From NCBI GenBank assembly GCA_028683785.1, contig JAQUHC010000003.1, positions 1-42,832 of the forward strand: a DNA stretch of 42,832 nt, in the 5' to 3' direction. A program made the position numbers and the translations under genes. Positions 15,406-22,919 of this stretch are shown in pieces. Position 1 is the stretch's first letter. Each line of letters opens with the position of its first letter. Source of the DNA: Oscillospiraceae bacterium. Lineage in GTDB: Bacteria; Bacillota; Clostridia; Oscillospirales; Acutalibacteraceae. Below the pieces are notes generated by a model, which was not told the DNA's origin, searched no databases, and worked only from the letters and a program-made list of their open reading frames with translations.

Positions 15406-17238
15406 TTATTTCAGATTTTTTAAAATTTTGATAAATCCCAATCTGCTGCTATCATCCGGATTGTTGCCGTGTTCATATGCCGTTTCATACGCATGGGCAA
15501 TGCTGGCGGTGCCCTTATACTTTGAATCATTGATAACCAAGCAGGCTTCGGCAACAGCCGATACGAAATAGAAATCATCCGACAGCATTTGGCTTATCTG
15601 CGCGGTATGCTCATACAACTTTGATACATCCGAACCCGGATTTTTATACCTTATCTTTACCTTGAAAAGATTCTGAGCGCCGGGATTTTTAAGAACAATT
15701 TCATATAACGCCGTAACCGTCTGCCCCGCTCCCAGATCCCCTGCATCCACCTTGTCATTTTCAAAATCTTCATTTGAAAGCACACGGTTTTCATAACCGA
15801 TTAAGCGGTAACTTTCAACGCTTTCGGGGTTAAACTCAACCTGCAGCTTAACATCTTTTGCTATTGTGAAAAGAACGCTTGTGAACTGGTCGCAAAGCAC
15901 CTTTTCGCCCTCTTCAAGGCAGTCAATGACATAATAACCGCCGTTGCCGTTATCTGCGATAGTTTCGAGCCTTCCGTCGCCGCTGTAATAGTTGACACCG
16001 AAGCCCAAAACCGTGATATATATACCGCTTTCTCTTTTTTCGGTAACCAATTTCTTCATTTCATCAAGGCTGCTCGGGCCTACATTGAAATCCCCGTCGG
16101 TGGCAAGGATAATACGGTTATTCCCGCCCTTAATAAAATAATCTTGGGCAACACTGTACGCAACATTGAGGCCGTCCGCGCCTGCCGTACTTCCGCTTGC
16201 CTTTAACGAATTGAGGGTATTTATTATTTTAACCTTTTCGCTTCCCTTGGCACCGGCAAGGGCGGTCTTTACCCCGGATGCATAGGTGACAATGGATACG
16301 GTATCGTTATTATCCAGATTTTCAATCGCATTTATAAGTGACTTTTTCAACAAAGGCAGTTTGTTTTCGCTGCTCATTGAACCGGATATATCAATCAGAA
16401 ATACTATATTTGAGCCCCTCTTCTCAGCCGCTGTTAAATCTCTGCCCGCAACAGTGATGGAAGCCAATTTCGCGTTCTTGTTCCATGAGCAGTTTCCGAC
16501 CGATGTGGTAACCGCGACCGGAACATCACCCGACGGCTTTACATAATCATAATCAAAATAATTAATTGCTTCCTCGATCCTTATGGTATATCCGCTTTGT
16601 TGGAACTCCTTTAAGGTCATCTGAGAAATATAACTGCGGAAATTTACATAAGATGCTGTATCCACATCAATGGAGAAGGTGGATATTGCATTATCTTTTG
16701 TTTTTATGAATGGGTTCTCGCTAAATCCTTCTTCTTGCGGGGGCATGGGTCTGTCGGGAGTCTTGCCCGGAGTGGCAAGCCCCTTGTTTTGGGTCGGTTT
16801 AGCCATATTAATATTGGTGTTTCCGGCTTTTTCGGACTTCCCGATTGAATTATTCTGGGTACCTTGTGTTGCTTCTGCGAACTGTGTCGCTTCATCTTCA
16901 TTAATATCAACAAGGTTATTACCGAAATCACCTTCACTGTCGACATAATCAGGTCTGCTCTTGGTGCCGGAGTTCATAACATGCTCGGATGAATTATTTG
17001 TCAAACCGGGAATACCGAAAAAATAAATGCCCAATATAACCGATGCAACAACGAAAAAGCCGGCCGCGATTGCGGAAAAGCGTTTAATTTTAGAGAATTT
17101 TATATATGGTGTTTTCTTTTGCTCAATCGGGATTTCATCATATTTCTCTGCTGCAGAAATGGTTTTCTCTTTGAGTTCCGGGGTGACTTCAAGCGATTTT
17201 TTCTCATCAATATATTTTTTAAAATTATTAAAGTCCAT
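15406..17238 (-). CDS. Membrane-anchored YfbK-like von Willebrand factor A protein
   Basis: 610 residues. Residues 1-50 are a cytoplasmic segment like that of anti-sigma/VWA proteins. One membrane helix lies at 54-76 and a low-complexity stalk at 80-170. The vWF-A N-terminal region (E-N-P-F-I-K-T... F-S-I-D-V-D-T-A-S-Y-V-N-F-R) spans 174-270. A VWA domain at about 275-440 has an intact metal site D-I-S-G-S-M-S (283-289), and a DUF3520-like C-terminus follows. Same architecture as E. coli YfbK, whose role is unknown. It starts 13 bases after the ECF sigma gene, so the two form an operon. A role as the sigma factor's membrane partner is inferred from this order and the short cytoplasmic head. 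Confidence 0.85.
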   Translation of the reverse strand: MDFNNFKKYIDEKKSLEVTPELKEKTISAAEKYDEIPIEQKKTPYIKFSKIKRFSAIAAGFFVVASVILGIYFFGIPGLTNNSSEHVMNSGTKSRPDYVDSEGDFGNNLVDINEDEATQFAEATQGTQNNSIGKSEKAGNTNINMAKPTQNKGLATPGKTPDRPMPPQEEGFSENPFIKTKDNAISTFSIDVDTASYVNFRSYISQMTLKEFQQSGYTIRIEEAINYFDYDYVKPSGDVPVAVTTSVGNCSWNKNAKLASITVAGRDLTAAEKRGSNIVFLIDISGSMSSENKLPLLKKSLINAIENLDNNDTVSIVTYASGVKTALAGAKGSEKVKIINTLNSLKASGSTAGADGLNVAYSVAQDYFIKGGNNRIILATDGDFNVGPSSLDEMKKLVTEKRESGIYITVLGFGVNYYSGDGRLETIADNGNGGYYVIDCLEEGEKVLCDQFTSVLFTIAKDVKLQVEFNPESVESYRLIGYENRVLSNEDFENDKVDAGDLGAGQTVTALYEIVLKNPGAQNLFKVKIRYKNPGSDVSKLYEHTAQISQMLSDDFYFVSAVAEACLVINDSKYKGTASIAHAYETAYEHGNNPDDSSRLGFIKILKNLK

Positions 17239-17251
17239 AAAAACCTTCCTT

Positions 17252-17755
17252 TCATGCGGTTATTGTTTTTTTAAGTAAAGCCGTTGTTCGAGAAAGACGG
17301 GTGCGAACGGCGCCGTTGGAAATCTGCAATATTTCGGCAATTTTATCAAGTGAAAGCTCGTTATAATATCGCAGCATTATTATCTCGCGGTGTTTCGGTT
17401 GGAGCGACATGACGGCGCTGTAAAGCATTTCGTTCTCAATATTTTCCTCTGCAACCTGTTCCGCCGATTTTATGATATGTTCATTTTCATCAATACCGAT
17501 ATGTACTTTTTTTCTGTACGCACTCTTTATCATATCCTTACATTGATTTATGGTAATGCGGATCAGCCAAGTTTTAATCGATGAGCGGAACTCAAAGGTG
17601 TTGATTTTTTGGTATGCCTTGATAAACACCTCCTGAAAAACATCCTCAGCAAGCTGTTTATCCTTTAAATACAGATAAGCTGTGTTAAGTACGCCGCTCC
17701 CATATTCATCAATTAATGTGGATAACTCATTTTGTTCATAAAAATTATCACCCAT
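17252..17755 (-). CDS. ECF-family RNA polymerase sigma factor
   Basis: 167 residues. Region 2 covers about 12-78 (Y-G-S-G-V-L-N-T-A-Y-L-Y, D-V-F-Q-E-V-F-I-K-A-Y, T-W-L-I-R-I-T-I-N-Q-C-K-D) and region 4 covers 110-163 (L-Q-P-K-H-R-E-I-I-M-L-R-Y-Y, A-E-I-L-Q-I-S-N-G-A-V-R-T-R-L-S-R). Both are intact, unlike in the chimeric ORF at 6459-7358. A perfect-type ribosome-binding site AAAGGAG precedes the ATG. An ECF-type promoter lies just upstream, so it probably regulates itself. Partner: the VWA membrane protein downstream. Confidence 0.93.
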   Translation of the reverse strand: MGDNFYEQNELSTLIDEYGSGVLNTAYLYLKDKQLAEDVFQEVFIKAYQKINTFEFRSSIKTWLIRITINQCKDMIKSAYRKKVHIGIDENEHIIKSAEQVAEENIENEMLYSAVMSLQPKHREIIMLRYYNELSLDKIAEILQISNGAVRTRLSRTTALLKKTITA

Positions 17756-17787
17756 ATGGAAACTCCTTTTTTTGAGATCTCACTTAT

Positions 17788-17815
17788 TAGACGAGTTAAC
17801 CGCCGAATTGTTACA
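17788..17815 (-). promoter_or_regulatory. ECF-type autoregulatory promoter
   Basis: On the minus strand TGTAAC (17815-17810), 16 bases, CGTCTA (17793-17788): the usual -35/-10 form of many ECF sigma factors, placed 33 bases before the sigma gene. This suggests positive feedback. Confidence 0.65.
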
Positions 17816-17915
17816 TAAAATTTGGAAATGCAAAAAACAAACCAATAATTCGCAATTAATTAAACCCTCGAATTAAAAGTGTTTATTGTGTAAAAATATA
17901 ATACCACAAAAAATA

Positions 17916-17954
17916 AAAACCGTCTTCATTACGAAATCATAATAAAGACGGTTT
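17916..17954 (-). terminator. Ferredoxin gene terminator
   Basis: AAACCGTCTT/AAGACGGTTT stem (about 17917-17926 with 17945-17954) followed on the minus strand by TTTTTATTTTTT. It lies beyond the inserted palindromic element as seen from the ferredoxin gene. Confidence 0.75.
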
Positions 17955-17965
17955 GCAGAGTATTA

Positions 17966-18095
17966 ATACTAATCTCAATCATGAAAGCCGATAAAATAGA
18001 GCGATGCGTTTCTAATACTAATTTAAATTAAATTAGTATTAGAAGAATGCGTTATGAGTGATAATTTTATCGTTGTTTTTATTTGAGATTAGTAT
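17966..18095. mobile_element. MITE-like element, 130-bp family, best copy
   Basis: Perfect 13-bp terminal repeats ATACTAATCTCAA (17966-17978) and TTGAGATTAGTAT (18083-18095). A central perfect palindrome CTAATACTAATTT / AAATTAGTATTAG spans 18012-18042. The arms between are imperfectly complementary, so the whole element can fold into one long hairpin. It has no coding capacity. It begins 2 bases after the ferredoxin stop codon. Confidence 0.88.
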
Positions 18096-18097
18096 CG

Positions 18098-18286
18098 CTA
18101 TTCCACTTCAATAACCGAAACCGGACAACTATCTGCAGCTTCGATGGCTTGTTCCTCCACCTCTTGGGGCACATTATCAACCCATACTTCTGCCAAGTCG
18201 TCATCCGCCATCCTGAATACATCCGGACAAATTGTGGCACAAAGTCCGCATCCGATACAGCCGTCTCTATCAATTTTTGCTTTCAT
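18098..18286 (-). CDS. [4Fe-4S] ferredoxin
   Basis: 62 residues. C10-x2-C13-x2-C16 and C54-P are the usual four ligands of a single [4Fe-4S] cluster; C20 (in C-A-T-I-C-P) is an extra Cys in the position often used for a disulfide or a second cluster in longer ferredoxins. The acidic C-terminus is typical. It is a small electron carrier in anaerobic metabolism. GGAAGGAA lies upstream of ATG 18286. Divergent from spoIVB, transcribed alone. Confidence 0.93.
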   Translation of the reverse strand: MKAKIDRDGCIGCGLCATICPDVFRMADDDLAEVWVDNVPQEVEEQAIEAADSCPVSVIEVE

Positions 18287-18569
18287 ATTAAATCATTTCC
18301 TTCCTGTAATATCCAAAACGCTATCCAAAAATTATTATATCACTAAATTGCAAATTTTAAACTTATACTTTAAATTATACGAATTATTAATCGTGAAAAG
18401 TATTTCCGTCAGAAAGTTTTTTAATGGTTAAATACTGACTCAACACGGTGGAACATTAAAACAGACCTCAATTAGTTTGATGACGGTCAAAAACTACATC
18501 AAAGGGAGGTTTTTAATATATTAAAAATAAATATATTTAAAGGTGTTAAACCGGAAAGGCAGGGCTGTT

Positions 18570-19805
18570 ATGCGTAAAACAATCCGCCGCATGAGCGCTG
18601 CTTTGCTGACGGTTTGCAGCCTGCTTTTGTCGGTCATATTGATGCTGGGTAATACCATGCCGGAGCAATTCAGCGTTGTTTCCGGATATGATTTTAAGCT
18701 GAACGGAGCGGTTCGGGTAAGCACCGATAAGGCAGAAATGCAATCACCGAAACCGGTTGCAAAGCTATCTCCCGGAAGCAGTTACCCCGCATCTTTAAAT
18801 CTCTTCGGTGTGTTCCCGATTAAAGAGGTCACCGTCAAGGTTGTGGATACGACAATGGTGGTTCCTTGCGGCAACCCCTTTGGCATCAAGATGTTCACCG
18901 ACGGTGTATTGGTTGTCGGAATGTCCGATGTTGATACGGCAGACGGCCCTAAAAATCCCGCTAAATCGGCCGGTATGAAGGTCGGTGATGTACTGGTTAT
19001 GATTGACGGAAAATCGGTAAATACAACAGATCAGGTGGCAAATATAATTGAAAAAGCCGGCAGTAAAACCATGAGCTTTCGTATCAGACGAGATAATATT
19101 ATCTTTGAGATGCGTTTTCGTTGTGTAAAGTCGGTAAACGAAAACTGTTGGAAAGCAGGTCTTTGGGTAAGAGACAGCTCGGCAGGAATAGGAACATTAA
19201 CATTCTATGTCCCGGGAAGCAATGTATTCGCAGGTTTGGGACACGCAATCTGTGATGTTGATACAGGCGAAATACTCCCCTTGGCGACCGGCGAGGTGGT
19301 TCCCGCTCGGATTTATAGTGTAGTAAAAGGCTTGAGCGGCGAGCCCGGTGAGCTCAGAGGTGGATTCGAAGGCGGAACCTTGGGTAAATTAACAATAAAC
19401 AGCGAAACCGGTATATACGGCACCTTAAAACGGACACCGATATCGGGTGAACCCGTACCGGTTGCCATGAAGCAGCAGGTAAAAACAGGGGCGGCAAAAA
19501 TCATGGCAACAATAAACGGCGTAACTCCTCAGCTATATGATATACGCATAGACCAGGTTCGATATAATGATTCATCCCCAACAAGAAATATGGTAATTAT
19601 AATAACGGACGAACTGCTTCTCGATAAAACCGGAGGTATTATTCAAGGAATGAGCGGCTCACCGATTATACAGGACGGCAGGCTGGTCGGCGCGGTTACC
19701 CATGTCTTTGTAAACGATCCGACAAGAGGATTTGCAATATTCGCTGAAAACATGCTTAAAACAGCCAATACGGTTCAGTTACAGCAGAAATCTCCGGCAG
19801 CATAG
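18570..19805 (+). CDS. spoIVB: SpoIVB serine peptidase
   Basis: 411 residues from ATG 18570 (the frame extends to a GTG at 18543, but AAAGG/GCAGGG sits correctly before 18570). One N-terminal membrane segment (about 9-27), a PDZ domain (about 110-185: G-M-K-V-G-D-V-L-V-M-I-D-G-K) and an SpoIVB S55 peptidase domain, with His225 in G-L-G-H-A-I-C-D and the serine of G-M-S-G-S-P (360-365), followed by G-A-V-T-H-V-F-V-N-D-P-T. In Bacillus it is secreted from the forespore and triggers pro-sigma-K processing by cleaving SpoIVFA. It sits directly before spo0A, the common Firmicutes order. Confidence 0.95.
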   Translation: MRKTIRRMSAALLTVCSLLLSVILMLGNTMPEQFSVVSGYDFKLNGAVRVSTDKAEMQSPKPVAKLSPGSSYPASLNLFGVFPIKEVTVKVVDTTMVVPCGNPFGIKMFTDGVLVVGMSDVDTADGPKNPAKSAGMKVGDVLVMIDGKSVNTTDQVANIIEKAGSKTMSFRIRRDNIIFEMRFRCVKSVNENCWKAGLWVRDSSAGIGTLTFYVPGSNVFAGLGHAICDVDTGEILPLATGEVVPARIYSVVKGLSGEPGELRGGFEGGTLGKLTINSETGIYGTLKRTPISGEPVPVAMKQQVKTGAAKIMATINGVTPQLYDIRIDQVRYNDSSPTRNMVIIITDELLLDKTGGIIQGMSGSPIIQDGRLVGAVTHVFVNDPTRGFAIFAENMLKTANTVQLQQKSPAA

Positions 19806-19864
19806 GTTTTTATTGCCTTTCCGGAATAAAATCCCCAAATTTAAAAATAATTTATTCCAGAGTC

Positions 19865-19893
19865 TTGCATTGTATTCCATTATATGGTATAGT
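19865..19893 (+). promoter_or_regulatory. Putative spo0A promoter
   Basis: TTGCAT (19865-19870), 17 bases, TATAGT (19888-19893), 49 bases before the spo0A start. It resembles a vegetative promoter. I did not find a clear Spo0A box. Confidence 0.5.
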
Positions 19894-19941
19894 GTCGTTG
19901 TGCTGATTTAAAGCACAGAAATATATGAGTTTGGGGGCAAA

Positions 19942-20724
19942 ATGATGGAAAAGGCAGTTAAGGTATTATTGGCAGATGACAGTGAGCATTTCGGAAAGCC
20001 GTGTGCAGCGGTTATGCGGGCGCATTCATTGGATGTTCAGGCGGTGTCCAAGGATGGGCGGCAGGTTCTCTCTCTTATTGAACAAACGCGTCCGGATGTG
20101 GTTATAATGGATTTCTTCCTGCCACATCTGGACGCGATAGGGGTCCTACGCGGTATGCAAAGATTAAATCTTGCAAAGCGGCCCCAAATGATGGTAATGT
20201 CAAGTTATGACAACCCAAATCTCGAGCGTGAGGCTCTGCTTGCGGGGGCTGATTATTATCTCTTAAAACCCTTTGATGCAGATGAAATGTCCGAACGCAT
20301 TTTATCCTTTAACGGCAGAAACAAGATCGATGCATTTCAGAGAAATCCCTCTCATAGCGCGCAAACAGCGGGGAGCCTTGAAATGAGGGTTACTGAAATT
20401 ATACACCAGATTGGTGTTCCGGCACATATCAAAGGCTATCAGTATCTGCGGGATGCAATTATAATGTCAATCAATGACGATGATATTATTAACGCGGTGA
20501 CAAAAAGACTTTACCCCGCCGTGGCAAAAAAACACTCCACAACCTCATCAAGGGTTGAACGCGCCATCCGTCACGCAATTGAGGTTGCATGGGATAGAGG
20601 CGATGTGGATGTGCTGAATTCCTATTTTGGATATACGATACATAACGGACGCGGCAAGCCCACAAACAGCGAATTTATCGCCATGATATCGGACAGGTTC
20701 CGGCTTCAACTGAAAATATCGTAA
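19942..20724 (+). CDS. spo0A: Sporulation master regulator Spo0A
   Basis: 260 residues. Receiver domain 1-120 with D12/D13, phospho-acceptor D57 (V-V-I-M-D-F-F-L-P), the S87-S88 switch and K109-P. The Spo0A-specific DNA-binding domain covers about 150-260: T-E-I-I-H-Q-I-G-V-P-A-H-I-K-G-Y, then K-R-L-Y-P-A-V-A, S-R-V-E-R-A-I-R-H-A-I-E-V-A-W and the recognition end N-S-E-F-I-A-M-I. A phosphorylated transcription factor controlling entry into sporulation. Start at 19942 with GGGGGC upstream; a second ATG follows directly. It is followed by a strong terminator. Confidence 0.97.
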   Translation: MMEKAVKVLLADDSEHFGKPCAAVMRAHSLDVQAVSKDGRQVLSLIEQTRPDVVIMDFFLPHLDAIGVLRGMQRLNLAKRPQMMVMSSYDNPNLEREALLAGADYYLLKPFDADEMSERILSFNGRNKIDAFQRNPSHSAQTAGSLEMRVTEIIHQIGVPAHIKGYQYLRDAIIMSINDDDIINAVTKRLYPAVAKKHSTTSSRVERAIRHAIEVAWDRGDVDVLNSYFGYTIHNGRGKPTNSEFIAMISDRFRLQLKIS

Positions 20725-20749
20725 TACACATTATTACATTTTACTTATC

Positions 20750-20802
20750 AACTTCTTTACTTTATCAACTTTAATTTTCCGATAAAGTAAAGAAGTTTTT
20801 TA
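20750..20802 (+). terminator. spo0A terminator
   Basis: A perfect 17-bp stem, 20750-20766 with 20781-20797 (AACTTCTTTACTTTATC and its complement), followed by a T run. Confidence 0.9.
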
Positions 20803-20926
20803 TTGTAATGTTGTGATACCAAATCCTAAAGAAATTGACAGATGCAAATAATCGGGTATTATATATTTATATTAGAGCAATACGAACGGCAAACCATATA
20901 AAATGAGCCAAAGGATGATTATAAAC

Positions 20927-21400
20927 ATGGAAATTGAGCGTAAATTTTTGATAAACAGTTTTCCGGACGACCTGCCTCTCATTGAAGAAGCTGTGGTTTA
21001 TCAGGGATATATTTCGGTCAACCCGATTGTCAGAATACGTAGCAAAACATCCTCAAAAGGCACTGATTATATACTTTGCTTCAAGGGTAAGGGTACTCTT
21101 GTCCGTCAGGAAACAGAAATTGAGATAGACGAGCATACATTTAAAGAGCTAAAAAAGCTTCTCAATGCCCCCATGATACGCAAGGATTACCGTGTTTTCC
21201 GACTGCCGGACGGTTATAATCTGGAATGCAGTCTGGTGGATAAAGGTGAACCCACCGAGTTTATGTTTGCCGAAATTGAATTTGAAACTCTTGAGCAGGC
21301 CGAGGCATATAATCCGCCTGAATTATTAAACAGAGAGGTTACCCGGGATGGCTCATACGGTATGGCGACTTATTGGGTTCGAAAAATGCAACAATTATGA
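20927..21400 (+). CDS. CYTH-domain (triphosphate tunnel) protein
   Basis: 157 residues from ATG 20927, which opens M-E-I-E-R-K-F-L, the E-x-E-R-K signature of CYTH enzymes. The alternating charged strands (R-I-R-S-K; I-L-C-F-K-G-K-G; R-Q-E-T-E-I-E-I; I-R-K-D-Y-R-V; F-A-E-I-E-F-E) supply the metal- and triphosphate-binding tunnel. Bacterial members are triphosphatases, class IV adenylate cyclases or thiamine triphosphatases; which applies here is unclear. The frame is open to 20903, but the upstream ATGs (20903, 20915) fit the ribosome-binding site AAGGA (20911) less well. Confidence 0.85.
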   Translation: MEIERKFLINSFPDDLPLIEEAVVYQGYISVNPIVRIRSKTSSKGTDYILCFKGKGTLVRQETEIEIDEHTFKELKKLLNAPMIRKDYRVFRLPDGYNLECSLVDKGEPTEFMFAEIEFETLEQAEAYNPPELLNREVTRDGSYGMATYWVRKMQQL

Positions 21401-21490
21401 TTATTTGGCATTCGGTTGGTATAAATCGCGTGAAATTGCAGAAAATATTGCTGGTTTCTCAAGCTTTAACTTAAAAGAAAGGTGAGCTGT

Positions 21491-21640
21491 ATGGCAAAGA
21501 ACAATAACTCAAAGAAACTTAAACAGAACCGGCAAAACCAAAATCAACAAAACGCGCAAAACTGTGCGCAAAACCAGTGCGAAGACAATTGTCAGGACAA
21601 TCGTAATCAAAACATGAAAAAACAGGATCAACAGTTCTAA
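21491..21640 (+). CDS. 49-residue Asn/Gln-rich small protein, possibly spore-related
   Basis: The ATG at 21491 has AAAGGTGAG 4 bases upstream. The 49-residue product is about half Asn and Gln, with Lys/Arg at the ends and three Cys (25, 30, 34) in the middle. No hydrophobic segment. The composition recalls gamma-type small acid-soluble spore proteins and short Asn/Gln-rich spore peptides, and it lies downstream of spo0A, but I see no gamma-SASP repeat; the link is inference. A hairpin terminator follows. It is shorter than usual gene-calling limits. Confidence 0.6.
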   Translation: MAKNNNSKKLKQNRQNQNQQNAQNCAQNQCEDNCQDNRNQNMKKQDQQF

Positions 21641-21649
21641 TGCTAATGT

Positions 21650-21660
21650 GAGATTAGTAT
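21650..21660. repeat. End fragment of the 130-bp palindromic family
   Basis: GAGATTAGTAT equals the last 11 bases of the 17966-18095 element. It sits 9 bases after the stop of the Asn/Gln-rich gene. Only this end is recognisable. Confidence 0.4.
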
Positions 21661-21680
21661 AACAAGCAATTCCTGTAAGC

Positions 21681-21716
21681 GGGGCTGACGCACAATAAAA
21701 ACCGTGTGTCAGCCCC
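21681..21716. terminator. Terminator between convergent genes
   Basis: GGGGCTGACGCAC (21681-21693) pairs with GTGTGTCAGCCCC (21704-21716), one mismatch-type pair. The flanking T runs are weak. It serves the small Asn/Gln-rich gene and the operon ending at 21734. Confidence 0.65.
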
Positions 21717-21733
21717 TTTATAATATTACCCTA

Positions 21734-22873
21734 TCAATATCTCGAAACAGCCAGTAAATCCTTGGTATATAGTATATCAAATTGAGTAAATCCCAACCTT
21801 ATGACATCCGCCTTTTTTATTCCGAAAACAATATCCTTTGCCTCAGCAAGGGTTGATTTCTCGGCCGCCGGCCAATAATTTTCGGGATAATCAGCCGCCT
21901 TCCATTCCTTATATAACTTCCGGAACACCGATGGCGTGTAGGCGTATGCATCCTCCCAATCAGCATTGTCAATAACAACATAACCACCGAAATCGATTGA
22001 ATAAAAGCCCATTTTAAGAGGTTTAATATTCCTGATCCGCAATGCAATCGTATTGAACACATCTTTTTTTGAGGCATTTTTATCGCCGTATTGGTCCAAC
22101 ATAGACTGAAGGCTTTGCTTACAAATGCGTTTTAGCATATTGGGCGAAAGTCCGATGGATTCATCCACACTTTCCTCCGACAACCGATTGGATATCGCAT
22201 CCTTTATCTGCTGCGGCATTACTTCAAAATCAAAATGAGCCGTATAATTTTTCAATGCCGGGCGGAGATACTCCAGCTCCGACTTCTCGATTAAACCTGC
22301 CAACATCTCTTCGTTTTCCAAAAGCTCATCTTTGTCGCAGCGTGACAGATTAATCAGATTTAATTGCTCATAAAACTGTGTATTGGGAATAATATCAAAT
22401 TTTTCGCAAAACCGTTCTACACTGATTCTTTTTATCCTTAAAATTTCAACAGCGCGGACATATATTTCCCTCCACGGGAGATCGGTTCGCCCGATTAAAG
22501 TATTATTGAACCCGCTCCGCCTGTTTTTCTTCATCCATTTGCACACAATCGTAAAAAGCTCGATAGCCCGATTATTATTCGGGTTATACTGACAATAAAC
22601 CCAACCGATTTCAAACAGCTTTGAAGTGACTCGGTGAGGAAATATGTTTAGCAGTCGTTCATATTCCTCCTGCGTGCACAGATTTGCCAGCTGATAAACA
22701 TAATCCATCTCGGCAGCGGTAAGCTCGACAAAAGACAGGCGTCCGCTTCTTATATCTTCAATTATTCTGTTTGCCTCGCCGTCTTCGTCAGCTGCAAAAA
22801 CATTAGGCGAAGGTATATCCTCGAATATTTGTTCCTTTATTTCATTCAGTGATTTCGGTTCAAAATTAAGCAA
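21734..22873 (-). CDS. Helical protein of unknown function, second gene of a two-gene operon
   Basis: 379 residues, cytoplasmic, mostly alpha-helical, no membrane segment. An acidic N-terminus is followed by helical repeats rich in Leu/Tyr/Arg (Y-V-Y-Q-L-A-N-L, K-L-F-E-I-G-W-V-Y-C-Q-Y) and a C-terminal part with aromatic motifs (M-G-F-Y-S-I-D-F-G-G-Y-V-V-I-D-N-A-D-W and F-R-K-L-Y-K-E-W). I do not recognise a family and see no catalytic signature. It starts 46 bases after the coiled-coil membrane gene on the same strand, so the products probably work together. Confidence 0.7.
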   Translation of the reverse strand: MLNFEPKSLNEIKEQIFEDIPSPNVFAADEDGEANRIIEDIRSGRLSFVELTAAEMDYVYQLANLCTQEEYERLLNIFPHRVTSKLFEIGWVYCQYNPNNNRAIELFTIVCKWMKKNRRSGFNNTLIGRTDLPWREIYVRAVEILRIKRISVERFCEKFDIIPNTQFYEQLNLINLSRCDKDELLENEEMLAGLIEKSELEYLRPALKNYTAHFDFEVMPQQIKDAISNRLSEESVDESIGLSPNMLKRICKQSLQSMLDQYGDKNASKKDVFNTIALRIRNIKPLKMGFYSIDFGGYVVIDNADWEDAYAYTPSVFRKLYKEWKAADYPENYWPAAEKSTLAEAKDIVFGIKKADVIRLGFTQFDILYTKDLLAVSRY

Positions 22874-22919
22874 ACCCCTCGGCCCCCCCTAAACGCCATA
22901 TAAATTGTTATACCGTAAA

